Assembly (NCBI GenBank): GCA_965240325.2
Contig: OZ251241.1
Location: 930,001-994,000 of the forward strand
Length of the DNA: 64,000 bases
Reading direction: 5' to 3'
Source: Rebecca billardiae RCC1528
Taxonomy: Eukaryota; Haptophyta
Shown here piece after piece: positions 35,871 to 47,137 of this stretch. The position numbers and the translations under genes are program-made. The notes beneath the pieces were generated by a model, which was not told where the DNA came from, did not search any database, and was given only the letters and a program-made list of their open reading frames with translations. Each line of letters opens with the position of its first letter. The first letter of the stretch is position 1.

Positions 35871-37232
35871 TCACAGCACGGACCACAGCATCTTGGTCGT
35901 GATGCCGTCCCTCATCTTCTCCACGGCGAGGCCGAGCTCGGGGTTGTACACGGGCTCGCGGTCAGAGTTCTTGTTCGAATCGGCGTAGTACGCCGAGAAC
36001 GAGTCGACGGGCTCGTCCCCGTCGACCCCGCTAACGATCTCGACGTCGTCCTGCCTCTTGGGCACCGTCACCTGCGCGCGCGCGCACACGCCCGATGCGA
36101 GCCCGGCGCGAGGGGTGCATTCCGGGTCGGATGAGCCCGGCGCTCAGCGCGTGCGCGCTCGAGGCCATGGCACGGGCGGCGCACCTCTTGCAGCGTCTCC
36201 GGCTTCTCCTCCAGCTTGTACTCCACGCCGAGCACCGGCGAGACCGAGTAGACCTGGTGCAGCGAGGTGATCTCCTTGAACACGTCGTTGAGCCGCTCGG
36301 ACGGGTCGATCCTGAAGCCGAGGATGTAGCCGCCCGACTCCCGCGAGGTCTCGATGACGAGCGCGGGGCCGAACTTGGAGTCGCGTATTCTGATCGTCTT
36401 GATCTGCAGGTACGGCATCGACACGTTGAAGTTCTCCGCGAGGTTCGCGTGCCACACCACGCGCACGTTGGTGATGTAGAAAGTACCCAGGTTACCCTGG
36501 TCGCTCGAGAGGTTCCAGATGCCGCTCAGCTTGTTGTACACTTCCTCCCTGGGCAGGAGCACGAGCGCCTTCTCCTTGATGATGGCGGCGCGTAGCTTGA
36601 GGTCTCGGTACAGCTTGGACGTGTCGTACGCGCGGTACACCGCCTGCGCGTGCCGCGCGCGCGCGAGCGGGCACGGCCACGGTCACGCGTGACCGCGCGA
36701 CGGCACGCTGGCGCGCGGCCGCAGCCGCGCGCACACCTGCACCGTCGTGAAGAGGCGTGGGCTGCCGCGGACGAGGTTGGTGAAGATGAACTCGAACTTG
36801 GAGTCGGTGTACTTGGTCATGACGTACAACGCCTGCGTGTTCCCGCGCAACCTCGAGCTCGCCGTCTTGATGTTGATGGAGAGCACGCAGTTGTAGCCGA
36901 TCGACAGGTTCGTGCGCTGCGAGCGCTGCGAGCGCCAGATGAGGCGCAGGTTCGTGATGGCGAGGGATCCCTTCTCGCCGTTGTTGCCCTTTGTGTCCTC
37001 CACGGCGTTGATCGAGTCGATCTCCACCTCCCCTGCGTCGCGCCGTGCGCGCACGTGCGCCACGCGCCGCGGTCATTCGAGCCACACGCACGTCGAATCC
37101 GCCCTGGCCGCGAAGGATCGCACACGCGCGCGCACCCTTCCTCAGCTCGAGGAATGAGGGCTGCACATCGAAGCGAATCTCGCGGTCTTGCCACACGGCG
37201 TTCACATCTTCCTTCTCGTTCTTGTTCACCAT
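35871..37232 (-). CDS. BBS5: BBS5, subunit of the ciliary BBSome
   Basis: Four exons (37232-37136, 37032-36737, 36643-36185, 36071-35871) join in phase to give 350 residues, close to the usual 340 or so. BBS5 carries two PH-like GLUE/DM16 repeats and binds phosphoinositides in the BBSome, which moves membrane cargo in cilia. Visible: [11 protein letters not shown] at the start, [41 protein letters not shown] (repeat 1), [49 protein letters not shown] (repeat 2), and an acidic tail ending in [14 protein letters not shown]. All introns start GTGCG or GTGTG. The gene shows that the organism makes a cilium. Confidence 0.93.
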
Positions 37233-37386
37233 CCCGCCACAGGCGCCCTACAGTCAAGCCAAGCCGTCGGTTCAGTTGGAGCGGACAGCCATCGTGAAAA
37301 CCCGTCGCTTTGGATATGGTCTGATTTACTCTTTTTTGGTAGGCCGCGAGCGCAAAAGTAAAGCCGTCGATGACGACGCAATAAGC
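37233..37386. promoter_or_regulatory. Bidirectional promoter, BBS5 and pseudophosphatase
   Basis: 154 bases between divergent start codons. It contains GCCATCGTGA (37288-37297), a word shared with two other divergent promoters here, and ACTCTTTTTTGG. Confidence 0.5.
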
Positions 37387-38079
37387 ATGGGCGATGCCGC
37401 CTGGTGGCCGGCTGAGCTCACGGCTCCGGAGCGCTTTGCCACGGTGGAGGCCGGGCTCTACCGCTCCGCCTTCCCATCAGAGGCGAGCATCTCGTTTCTC
37501 AGCACCCTCGGCTTACGCACAGCCGTCAACCTGAGCCACGAGCGCCTCCAGCACTCTGTCGCGTCCTTCTTCCTCACACGTGACGTGCGCGTGGTGCACC
37601 TTGCCGAGGTCGTGCCGGTGGACATGGAGGACGGCGTGATCGCGAACGATGTACTGAAGGAGGCGCTGGAGTACGCGCTGGATGGCGCGGCGTACCCACT
37701 CCTCCTCATGTCCTCCTCTGGCAACCACGGTGTCGGGGCGGCCATCGGATGCTTGCGACGGCTGCAGGGCTGGACGATTAGCGCCGTGCTCGACGAGTAC
37801 AGATCCTTCGCCGCGCCCTCCGCGCGGTACGCAATAGAGCAGGTGATCGAGCTCTTCGACCTGCAGCTGCTTCGACAGCCCGCCGTGAGCCCCGCATGGC
37901 ACACGGAGCTGCAAGCCGTCTGCGCCGAGGAGCGCGCGTGGCACGCGGCGCGGTGCGAGGAGCTACACGCGCGCTCGCAGCCGCTGCCGGCCTACCTCGA
38001 GTGCTTTTTCCGCGCCGACCGTCTGGTGGCGGACGAAACCGCGGCGCAGTCCAAGGTCGTCGATTCGGACGACGATTGA
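37387..38079 (+). CDS. Siw14/OCA-type dual-specificity phosphatase-like protein, catalytically dead
   Basis: 230 residues in one exon. It follows the plant/fungal atypical dual-specificity phosphatase fold: PERFATVEAGLYRSAFPSEA at the start, FLSTLGLRTAVNLSHE, then the loop region and IGCLRRLQGWTISAVLDEYRSFA, IELFDLQLL. The signature HCKxGKHRTG of active members (family knowledge) reads MSSSGNHGVG here (about residues 104-113), so the nucleophilic Cys is Ser and the Arg is Gly. It cannot use the standard phosphatase chemistry. Yeast Oca-type relatives are similarly altered and act as scaffolds. ATG at 37387 is chosen because the conserved fold begins just after it. It ends in an acidic DSDDD tail. 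Confidence 0.75.
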   Translation: MGDAAWWPAELTAPERFATVEAGLYRSAFPSEASISFLSTLGLRTAVNLSHERLQHSVASFFLTRDVRVVHLAEVVPVDMEDGVIANDVLKEALEYALDGAAYPLLLMSSSGNHGVGAAIGCLRRLQGWTISAVLDEYRSFAAPSARYAIEQVIELFDLQLLRQPAVSPAWHTELQAVCAEERAWHAARCEELHARSQPLPAYLECFFRADRLVADETAAQSKVVDSDDD

Positions 38080-38875
38080 TCGCCAGGGGCGCTTGGGTGG
38101 CGTGCGGCAGGCAGAGCGGCGCTGACGGCACGATGACGGTCGTCGTGCAACGCGTCAGCCCGCGTGGCACCGGAGCCCAAGTTTGCCTTCGGGGTCGGCC
38201 AAACGACCGCACACGCCACGCCACACGGTCACGCACACCACGCGCGGCCCGCGGCAGGTGCTGAAGTGCGTGCCCTCCCAGCCTCCTGGAACTGTCGACA
38301 GTATCGTATGGTGATTGACGGTCACGGCGTCGAGGTGCCGCGACGGCGCGTCGGAGCCGCGGGGCGACCCGCGGAGCGGCCGGGCCCGGACTCGGAGTGG
38401 TCGGACTCGGAGCCGCCGCCGCGGCCGCGGGCGCGGGCGCAAGCCGTCGTGACCCCGTCGTCGCGCGCCTCGCCGCTCGCGGCCTCGCGCCCTCGCGCAG
38501 CCAGCCGCGATAACGGAGCGTCGTCTCGACGTCACTCGAGCATCGCCATCAGGCAGAATTGGTCGTATAGTAATTAGTATGTATCTGACGATACTTATGT
38601 CGAGTCAAATGCTGCTCTGACCGTTGCTGTCTGCTGAGTGCTGAGCCGCCTGGTTTATTTAATTAATATTTTTCCGGCGCGCACTCAGTCTCATGACTCG
38701 GTACCGAGAAAAACTTGCAAGTCCAGTCTGACTCCAGGAACACATCCACGGCAACGGTGCAGCCGTGTGGCGCGCAGGGGCCGCAGCCACCGCGCGCCAC
38801 TCCAGCAGGCATACCCCTCAACGCGGCGCGCGACCACTCCCGCGCTCGCGCTGCCCCCACCGGCCCGCCGGCGCG
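38080..38875. other. Intergenic region between convergent genes
   Basis: GC-rich for 450 bases, then AT-rich around 38560-38700. No convincing gene or repeat. Confidence 0.55.
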
Positions 38876-39631
38876 TCAGATGTCTTTGCGGAACTTCTCG
38901 ACCTCGAGCGGCGATTTGTACGTGCCCAGCATCTTATCCCAGTACATGAAGAGGTGGCCATAGTTCTTGATGAACACCTTGTGGTGCACGTGGTGGTCGC
39001 CGGCGGTGCCGAAGCCGATCTGCCGGAAGAACGGGTCCCACGGGTGCGAGTATTCCGAGTGGATCAGTGTGAGCCACGAGCTATAAATCGTGCCAAACGC
39101 CATGTACGACCAGCAGTTGCAGTGCACGAGGTTGGCCGTCATGAACAGTGGGATGAGGATCATGCACACGGTGTCGGCGATCGAGCCGTTGAAGGCGTCG
39201 AACAGGCGCGGGTTGAGGAACCGGTGGTGCGGCTTGTGCGACGACTTGTAGAACTCCGCCGAGATCTTATGCTCGGCAAAGTGCGCAAACGTCTGCAGAC
39301 AGTCCATGATCAGCAGCTGCGCGACAACGTGCGTCAGGCTCGGGCCGCCCTCGAGCGAGTAGTACGAGGCGGGCATGAGGTTGAACATCCATGTGCCCGT
39401 CAAGTACGAGCCCAGCAGCACGAAGCCCTCGAGCTGCGCCAAGTGCGTCGCCACCCCCTCAAAGAAGTTGTACTTCTGCGCGCCCTCTTTCTGAATCGGC
39501 GTCACGTGGCCGAATCGCAGGTAGAGGTAGTGGTAGATGATGACGAAGACCTGGCCGACGGCCACTGAGAGGATCCCAAGGCTGAGCCCCAATGGGCTCG
39601 GCCATTCGCGCGCGACGCTCGGGGCCTCCAT
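38876..39631 (-). CDS. Fatty acid hydroxylase / sterol desaturase superfamily oxidase
   Basis: 251 residues in one exon. It is a membrane di-iron enzyme of the ERG3/ERG25/C4-sterol-methyl-oxidase type: several transmembrane helices (LGILSVAVGQVFVIIYHYLY near the start) and the histidine clusters HFAEH (HX3H), HKPHH (HX2HH) and HHVHH near the end. Position and spacing of the three clusters fit the superfamily. The substrate cannot be told; a sterol or fatty-acid oxidation at the ER is likely. ATG at 39631 was chosen as first in frame, giving a 20-residue lead before the first membrane segment. Confidence 0.85.
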   Translation of the reverse strand: MEAPSVAREWPSPLGLSLGILSVAVGQVFVIIYHYLYLRFGHVTPIQKEGAQKYNFFEGVATHLAQLEGFVLLGSYLTGTWMFNLMPASYYSLEGGPSLTHVVAQLLIMDCLQTFAHFAEHKISAEFYKSSHKPHHRFLNPRLFDAFNGSIADTVCMILIPLFMTANLVHCNCWSYMAFGTIYSSWLTLIHSEYSHPWDPFFRQIGFGTAGDHHVHHKVFIKNYGHLFMYWDKMLGTYKSPLEVEKFRKDI

Positions 39632-40029
39632 GCGCGCGCACGCGCGCTCGCGCTCGTCCAGAAGCTGCGACGCCTCTTCTCGCAGAAACCTGCTCAGAGA
39701 TTCCTGATTCGCCGCGCGTTCCGGTGTTTGGCGGGACCGCTCCAGACGGAGAAGCCGCTCTGCTCGCGCGTCGAGCGGTCGTTCGGCCGAGTCCGGGCGC
39801 CGCGGCCTCGCCGCCTCGTCGCCTTTTTTTTCTTTGCGGCCGCGGCCTTTTTATTTGATCGCCCGACCGGGGCAGGACCAGGATGGCGTTCGTCCTTCTG
39901 TAACCGTGGCCGAGCTTTGCACAAGGCCCATGGAACCCGGTACGGGCTCGCGCGACCACTGCGCGCGGCGCATGGCCGGCGCTGACACATCGCACCGCGT
40001 GTGCGCGTCCCCACCCGATCCGCGCAGCC
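39632..40029. promoter_or_regulatory. Shared upstream region of the hydroxylase and TPR-repeat genes
   Basis: 398 bases between divergent start codons. TTTGGCGGGA at 39726-39735 matches an E2F-type site. A T-rich tract (CCTTTTTTTTCTTTG) and a GGATGGCGTT word near 39891 are also present. Confidence 0.4.
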
Positions 40030-41621
40030 ATGTTCATGCGGATACGATACGAGCGCCTCCACACGGAGGCGCAGCGGCGCGCACAGCAGCGCGTTCGCGA
40101 CGCGGCGGCGCGCAAGCGCGAGGAGCAGGTGCGGCCTCCGCGCAGGCGCCTCGCGCGCTGCGGCGTGCGGTCACGTGCGTGACAACACTACTCCCGTCCC
40201 GCCGCCCACGGCGCCCACGGCGCCCTCGCTGATGTGCCCACCGCGCGTCCCGCGACCGGGGCCCACACCGTCTCTCGATCGCGCGCGCGCAGGCGAACCA
40301 GCACATGCGCTACGCCGTTCGCAACCCGCCGCCCGACCTGCGGCCACCACCGCAGCCGAAGCACACGGTCGACTCGCGCGTCGCCCGGCCGCCGCCACCC
40401 CCGCCGCCACTCCTGCCCGTCGTGACGCTGCGCGCCCCCAGCCACCTGTGGGTGTTTGCCGATGGCGGCGCGGGCGGCGGCGCAGCCGAGGGCGAGGATG
40501 ACGGGGGCAGCCTCCTCGAGAGGCGCGCGCAGGTGCACGGCCGGCTGGCGGTGTGCATCCTGCGCGACGTGCTGCGCGCCAACGTCGAGGACGAGGTCGG
40601 CGCCGGCACCCGCCGCCACGCCGCGATCGAGGCGCAGCTGCTCGACCTCGCGTTCGAGCACCTCAAGCGGATGGAGGCTCTGCTCGAGCCGCCCGCCGCG
40701 CCGCACGCGCGGAGAGCGGGCGGCGGCGCCGGCGGCGCCGGCGCGCGCGGCGCCGCGCGCGCCGCGCCTGCGCCGCCGCCGCCGCAGCCGCACGAGCCAA
40801 CGCCCGGCGGCTCGATCGAGCCGACGCGGCGCGTCGAGCTGCTCGGTGTCACGTACTCCAACCTTGCCGCCTTCTTCTACCGCCGCGGCAAGCTGCGCTC
40901 GGCGCTAGACTACTGCTACCGCGCGGGCACGCTCGAGCGCCAGCTGTACGAGCGCGTCGAGTTCTCCACGCACCTGCGCACCGCCGCGGTGCTCGCGGAG
41001 CTCAACTGCCAGCGCGATGCGCTCGTGCACTGCGAGCAGGCGTGGAAGACGCTGCTGCTCTCTGCGCGCTTTGCGCGAACCGCCGCCGCCTCGAGCCGCG
41101 CGGCAGACGAGGGCGGCGGCGCGGACGAGGGCGGCTCGTCCGTCCCGGAGCAGCCGGAGGACATGTTCGACCCGACCGAGCTGCCGCCCGAGTACGTGCG
41201 CGCGGCGGCGGTGGTGTGCAACAACCTCGCGGTCGCGCTCTTCCAGCTGCACAGGCACGCGGAGGGGCTCGAGGTTGCCGAGCAGGCCGAGCAATACGCG
41301 AACGCCGTGCTGCCGCCCGACCACGCCGACAGCGTGACCGTGGCGCACACGGCGCGGTACGCGCGCGTGTTCGCCGAGTACGCCGAGCTCCTCGAGCGCT
41401 CGGCGAGCGAGGGCATCCGCCCGCAGGGCAGCGAGGGCTTCGATGCGTACGAGGAGGGGGACCTGCGCGAAGACTCGACGCTGCGCCGGGAGTACCACGC
41501 GGACGACCGCCATCGCTACATCACCGACGAGCAGAGCCGGGAATATTACGAGGAGGGCTCGCTCGGCGCGCTGCCCTCGCTTGCGTCCGCAGGGCGCGAC
41601 AGCCGCGTGTGGCGGGGATGA
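40030..41621 (+). CDS. TPR-repeat protein
   Basis: Two exons, 40030-40128 and 40293-41621, join in phase 0 to give 475 residues. Exon 1 (MFMRIRYERLHTEAQRRAQQ) is a basic helix. The middle has a Pro-rich stretch and an Ala/Gly-rich linker. At least three TPR-like helical hairpins are visible: VELLGVTYSNLAAFFYRRGK with LRSALDYCYRAGTLERQL, HLRTAAVLAELNCQRDALVH, and AAAVVCNNLAVALFQLHRHA with EGLEVAEQAEQYANAVLP. The C-terminus is acidic and Tyr-rich. TPRs bind other proteins; the partner is unknown. Similar proteins are common in ciliated protists, but that is only a hint. Confidence 0.7.
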
Positions 41622-42385
41622 CTCGCTCCGATGCGCGCGATGCTGGGGGAGCTCGCGTGCAGGCGCGTGCGTGCAAGCGCCACGCCGACAGGCCGCTGGC
41701 ACTGTGGCGCTGAACGAATTCTGAAAATAACAAATTGGCAGGAATGAGGAATCGTGCCAGGCGCCGGGCGGCCGGCGCCGGCAGACCGCAGAGCGATAGG
41801 CCAAGATTCCGCGATACGCATGCTACAGATGATATGCTGATGACGATAACTCAGTGATGACGATGATGATGATGCCTGATGATGATGCGGTCATGTATAA
41901 TGGATTCACTGAGATTACTGAGATATGATGGCCATCGATATATGACTCCGATGAGTCAGACTACAGAGTGACGACGTTTTGTGGACGACGGACGGACGGT
42001 GCCGGTGGGCCCGGGCGGTGGGGCGAGGACGTCGGACGTCGGTCGACGGGCGGCGCTCACGCTGGCGCGCCGCGAGGCGGCCGCACTCACTCACTCCGCC
42101 GCAGCCCTCACTCATCCAGGGCCAGGCCGCTCGCAGGCGGACGGATCGGACTGACGAATTTTCCGGCCGGCGCAGTACCATCATCGGCGACGGCTTCATG
42201 GGCGGTGACAGTTGGCGGGCGTCAATCTCGCCTGCCTGAGCTGTGTGCGTCTCTTATTCTTAGTAAACTGTACTCTGTAGTCGGAGTCTGCCGTCTGCGG
42301 TGACCCGCCAGCCGGGCCAGCGGCCAGCTCGGAAGACAGCTGAAGTTATGCTGGTGCCGAGACGACCGCAGTGCGCAGGAGCCTG
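41622..42385. other. Intergenic region between convergent genes
   Basis: Contains GATGAT-rich DNA (41820-41950) and otherwise nothing recognisable. Confidence 0.55.
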
Positions 42386-43288
42386 TCACGATCCCAATTG
42401 AGACGACTCGTTGGTGGTGGTATCCGCCAGCGGAGCCCCCGCCAGTGCTCGCCTGGCTGGCTGCTGCGTTGAGTCGTCGGCGCGCAGCCGTTTGCTGCCG
42501 CTCACCCGGCTGCGCTGGGCGGTGTGCGTGTGCTTCAGCAGGCAGAGCTCCCCACGTGGGCAAGTGCCAGACGCGACCCACTCGTCGCACACCAGCAGGT
42601 GCTTGGACGTGCACGCCTCGCCGCGCGCGCAGAAGCCCTCGCAGAAGTTGGCGCACAGCGGCGCCGCCCGGCTCACCGCCACGTGCGCGTACGCACACGC
42701 GCTGTCCGTGCACAGGCCACGCATGAAGAAGACACACGTCGGCGTGCGCTCGGGCGTGCGCTCGTGTGAGAGCGGGCATACCGTGCCCTCGGCGTCCGCG
42801 TCGCTGGAGCCCGCGCCGCGGGCATGCGGGCATGCGCCGCGAAGGAACGCGCGGCACAGCGCAACGCGCGTGGGATCATGCACGTACTTGCACGCGTCGC
42901 CGCGCTCGCACGTGCCAGTGCGCATGAAGAAGCGACACGGCTCATTCGGGCGCGCAGCCGTGGCGCGCGCCTCCTGCGGGTCGAGCACGGTGCGCCCGGC
43001 GATGTGGCCCATCGCCGCCGCTGCAACACGTTCTCCCGCGAGCTTGACGAGGGGCGCCATCGCCGTCTGTGGCACGGCATTCGCGCGCGGCGCCTGAGCC
43101 GGGGGCGCTCGTGATGAGGGGGCGCGTGGCGCGGTTGCCTTGCCCGCGACCACCTTCCGCGTCGCCGTCGCGTCCGCACCGCCCGGTGTGTCATGCGAGT
43201 ACGCGCAGCGCGGGTTCGCGCAGTGGCCTGCGCGGAAGTACCGGCACGGCGGCCGTGCGCTCGTCTGCGGCACCACCGTCCGCCTCAT
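42386..43288 (-). CDS. Five-finger CCCH zinc-finger protein (ZC3H3-like)
   Basis: 300 residues in one exon. Five CX7-8CX4-5CX3H fingers are visible: CRYFRAGHCANPRCAYSH near the start, then, after a 70-residue Ala/Pro linker, CRFFMRTGTCERGDACKYVH, CRAFLRGACPHARG...CPLSH, CVFFMRGLCTDSACAYAH and CANFCEGFCARGEACTSKH, with a further CDEWVASGTCPRGELCLLKH. A tandem array like this resembles ZC3H3 and its yeast relatives, RNA-binding proteins of mRNA 3'-end formation and export. Paralogy is uncertain. ATG at 43288 is the first in frame. A six-codon upstream frame ends by overlapping it as ATGA. Confidence 0.8.
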   Translation of the reverse strand: MRRTVVPQTSARPPCRYFRAGHCANPRCAYSHDTPGGADATATRKVVAGKATAPRAPSSRAPPAQAPRANAVPQTAMAPLVKLAGERVAAAAMGHIAGRTVLDPQEARATAARPNEPCRFFMRTGTCERGDACKYVHDPTRVALCRAFLRGACPHARGAGSSDADAEGTVCPLSHERTPERTPTCVFFMRGLCTDSACAYAHVAVSRAAPLCANFCEGFCARGEACTSKHLLVCDEWVASGTCPRGELCLLKHTHTAQRSRVSGSKRLRADDSTQQPARRALAGAPLADTTTNESSQLGS

Positions 43289-43437
43289 CCTACAAGCTCC
43301 GCCATCGTGCCCTTGTGCCCTCTTTTGCTCCGGCCAGCCGCACGCACGTGTCGACTCGGTCGCTGCTGGGCTCCGTTCGTTCGCCTCGCCCGTCGGTCGC
43401 CGGCCCGCGGGTCCAGCCAGCTCGCCGCGTCGCAAGC
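43289..43437. promoter_or_regulatory. Bidirectional promoter, CCCH protein and gyrase B
   Basis: 149 bases between divergent start codons. It carries CCGCCATCGTG at 43299-43309. Confidence 0.5.
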
Positions 43438-46010
43438 ATGCGCCTGGCGCTCATCGCGCTCGCGGCGTGGGCCGCGTGGCCGTGCGGCCTCGCGCGCTCG
43501 GCGCCTCGCGCGTCCTCGCGCATCGCGCCACGCGCGCGCACCATGCCGCTGATGTCCACGGCGACGCCGTCCTACTCGGCCGAAGACATCACTGTGCTGG
43601 AAGGCCTCGAGCCCGTGCGCAAGCGGCCGGGCATGTACATCGGCTCGACGGGCCCCTCGGGGCTCCACCACCTCGTGTACGAGGTCGTTGACAACTCCGT
43701 CGACGAGGCGCTCGCCGGGCACTGCACGTGCGTGCTGGTCGTGCTGCAGCCTGACGGCTCGGTCTCAGTTGAGGACGACGGCCGCGGAATCCCGTGCGAC
43801 ACGCACGCCAAGACGGGGCGCTCGGCGCTCGAGACGGTGATGACCGTGCTCCACGCCGGCGGCAAGTTTGGCGACGCGGGGTACGCCGTCTCGGGCGGCC
43901 TCCACGGCGTGGGCGTGTCGGTTGTGAACGCGCTGTCCGAGCGGTGCGTCGTCGAGGTGCGGCGCGGCGGCTTCGAGCACCGGATGGAGTTCAGCCGGGG
44001 CAAGGTGACCTCGCCGATCACGCGCATGCCGATCGACGCCGCCGACCGCGAGCGGCCCGCCGGCACGGGCTGGAGCAGACCACGCCCGTCGGGCACGCGC
44101 GTCACGTTCACCCCGGACGTGTCCATCTTCAAGGAGTCGGTCGACTTCGACACCGAGACGCTCGCGCGCCGCTTCGACCAGCTGGCGTACCTGAACGCGG
44201 GGCTGGTGATCGAGCTGCTCGATCGTAGGCAACGCGACGGCGGCGTGGCGCCCGCGGCCGACGGCGCGGACGCCGCTGACAGCGTCACTGCCGCGACCGG
44301 CGCAGCCGGCACGGCCGGCTCGGCTGAGGCCGGCTCGGCCGAGGCCGGCTCGGCGGAGGCGGCCGAAGCGGCACCGCCGGTGCGCCGCTTCGTGCACGAG
44401 GGGGGGATCATCGAGATGGTGAACGACCTGTGCGGCGGCGGGCGCAAGGCGGCGAAGTCGGCGTCGGCCAAGGGCGAGGGCGGGGCGCAGGGCAAGCGCG
44501 CCGCCGCGACCTCGCCGCCGCTGCTCGCGCCCGAGCCCATCTCAATCCGCTCAGAGCGGCGCGGAGTGCAGGTGGACATCGCGCTGCAGTGGGCGCAGTC
44601 CGCGTACAGCGAGCGGCTGCTCTCGTTCGCCAACGGCATCCACACGCCGGCGGGGGGCACGCACGTCGACGGGCTCAAGGCGTCCCTCACGCGCGTCGTG
44701 AACGCCTGCCTCAAGCGCGCCCTCGCCTCTGGCGGCAGCGCGGGTGCAGGCGGCGGCGCGGGCGGCGCGCCCAAGGCCAAAGGCGCCGCGCCCAAGGTGA
44801 AGGGGGCGAAGGAGGTCGGCAATCTCGCCGGCGAGTACATCCGCGAGGGGCTCACGGCGGTGATCTCGGTGAAGCTGAGCAACCCCGAGTTCGAGGGGCA
44901 GACCAAGTCGAAGCTCGGCTCGTCGGAGGTGCGCAGCGCCGTCGACTCGGCCGTCTCCGAGGCGCTGACAGCGTACTTTGATTTTCAGCCCAAGGTGCTG
45001 GCAGCCATCACGGCCAAGGCGATCGCCGCGGCGCGCGCGGCCGAGGCGGCCAAGGCGGCGCGCGACCTGATGCGCTCCAAGTCCGTGATGCACCGCACCG
45101 TGCTGCCCGGCAAGCTCTCGGACTGCTCGAGCGACGACCCGACCACCTCGGAGCTCTTCCTTGTCGAGGGCGACTCGGCGGGCGGCTCGGCCAAGCAGGG
45201 CCGAGACCGGCGCAATCAGGCGATCCTGCCCCTGCGCGGCAAGATCCTCAACATCGAGAAGGCGCGCGCCGCGGCGCGCTGCGGCGCGCCGGGGGCAGCC
45301 GCGGCCGCGCCGCGCCCGGCGTCCTGACGCACGCGCGTCCCTCCGCGCCGCGCTCCGCCGCCGCTCCTCGGGCGCGCGGCCGGCCGCAGGTGGACGAGAA
45401 GAGGCTCTACCAGAACACCGAGATTCAATCTCTGGTGACCAGCCTTGGGCTGGGCACGCGCGGCGAGCCGCTCTCGCGGCAGAACCTGAGGTACCACCGC
45501 GTGATCGTGATGACGGACGCGGACGTCGACGGCGCGCACATCCGCACGCTCCTCCTCACCTTCTTCTACCGGTACGTCCCCGAGCTGCTGCTCGATGGAC
45601 ACGTGTACGTGGCGTGCCCGCCGCTGTACAAGGTGGCTGTCGGCCGGCGCAACTACTACTGCAGCTCGGACGAGGAGGCGGACGCGCTGATGCAGAAGCA
45701 CCCGAAGGCGTCGCTGCAGCGGTTCAAGGGGCTGGGTGCGCGCGGCCCGCCGCGCCCCGGCGCTGCGCGCGAGCCGCTCACAGCCCCGCGCCCCGCTGCG
45801 CCGCGCGCATGCGCAGGTGAGATGATGCCCAACGAGCTGTGGCGCACGACCATGGACCCGACGCAGCGCACGCTCAAGCAGATGTCGGTCGTCGACGCGC
45901 AGCAGGCCGACTCGGTCTTCACGACGCTGATGGGCGAGAACGTCGCGAGTCGCAAGCACTTCATCGAGAGCAATGCGCATACCATTGAGGAGGACGCCAT
46001 TGACGTCTGA
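43438..46010 (+). CDS. gyrB: DNA gyrase subunit B, plastid-targeted
   Basis: ATPase subunit of a bacterial-type topoisomerase II, needed for plastid DNA replication. Three exons (43438-45261, 45390-45735, 45817-46010) give 787 residues. The leader (LALIALAAWAAWPCGLA, then a Ser/Arg-rich stretch) looks like a signal peptide plus transit peptide. Motifs follow in order: PGMYIGSTGPSGLHHLVYEVVDNSVDEA, DDGRGIP, GGLHGVGVSVVNALS (ATP site), EGDSAGGSAKQGRDR (about residue 577) and TDADVDGAHIRTLLL (TOPRIM acidic residues), KGLGEMMPNELWRTTMDP, and the usual C-terminal end. Two low-complexity Ala/Gly insertions are host-specific. Intron 1 has a GC donor (AAG then GCGCGC); the splice is supported because it restores the conserved NIEK...NTEIQSL sequence. 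Confidence 0.93.
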
Positions 46011-46372
46011 CGGGGCTCGCGTGATGACTGTGACTCCGAGCAGCGTGATCGGAGACTGCTGCCGTCTGCTGGCCTGTCAGAGAGCACGGTGATGACGACT
46101 GGGTGCTGCCCGGCCGCCAACTCGCGCAGCGCTTCGCTCTGCTGGGACGCAATGCGGCAGCACTGACGGACCGCGTCTCAGTCGTAGCCAGTGTATACTC
46201 GTCACTAGCTATACTTACCATTCAGGCGGGCATTGCCGGGTTGCACCCGGCAATGCTGCATTCACCCCGGTCCTACCGGAATGCAGGGCTCGCCCCGCTG
46301 GCCGCTCCGTGACCGTCAGCGCCGCGCGCCACACAGGCCACCACGACTTCATTATCATCAATACTGCTGCAC
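46011..46372. other. 3' flank of gyrase B
   Basis: Non-coding. TGCCGGGTTGCACCCGGCA near 46227 is a short hairpin. Confidence 0.5.
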
Positions 46373-46692
46373 GCATGATGGTAGTGACAGAGTACTGGCG
46401 GTACTGCTGCGCGCATGGTATGGTACTGCTGGGCGCGTGGTATGGCACTCACATGGTCGTATGGTATGGTACTGCTGCACGCATGATGGTATGGTACTGC
46501 TGCGCGCATGGTAGCAGTATGGTAAGTACTGCTGCGCGCATGGTATGGTACTGCCACGTGCATGGTACAGTATGGTACTGCTGCACGCATGTTGGTATGG
46601 TACTGGCGGTACTGCTGCGCGCATGGTATGGCACTGCTGTGCGCATGGTATGGTACTGCTGCGTGCATGGTATGGTACTGCTGCACGCAAGA
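46373..46692. repeat. Degenerate minisatellite, unit about 20-25 bp
   Basis: Repeats of GGTATGGTACTGCTGCGCGC and variants (TGCACGCATGATGG, TGCGTGCATGG), roughly fourteen units, all in the same direction. Confidence 0.85.
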
Positions 46693-46699
46693 AACAAAC

Positions 46700-46802
46700 A
46701 AGCGCGCAGGTGGTGGGAGCCAAGCAAGCAGACGCAAGCGCGCAGGTGGTGGGAGAAGCAAGCGCGCAGGTGGTGGGAGTGCTCGCAGGTGGTGGGAGAA
46801 GC
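46700..46802. repeat. Second minisatellite, GCGCAGGTGGTGGGAG units
   Basis: Four units of GCAGGTGGTGGGAG joined by AAGCAAGC-type spacers. It directly follows the previous minisatellite. Confidence 0.85.
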
Positions 46803-47137
46803 AAGAACCAGCAGCTCGAAGCAGCAGGCACTCCGATGCGGCACCTCCCGAAGCTGCTGCATCCTTCTGACCGCCCGCGGTTTGCAGACGAAGCGTGGCC
46901 GCGACTACGAGCCGCACGCGCACGCGGTGCGCGCAGCGGTCATGGCGCTGGGTCCGGCGAGCAGCCGGGGTGAGGTTCAGGTACGAGGGGCACACACTAT
47001 TCCGCATGCGCCTTGGCACCGACCACGCGCCGCATCCACTGGGAGATCTGCGGCCGCAAGAAGCGCGCGCCTTGGCGAGGGCGAAGCATCGTAGACCCGC
47101 CACCCGCCTGCGCAGTGCTTCCGCACCGCCGGCCGGG

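Noticed and set aside
46373-46692. Possible CRISPR-like array
   Set aside because: Units are degenerate and contiguous with no unique spacers; this is a eukaryotic minisatellite.
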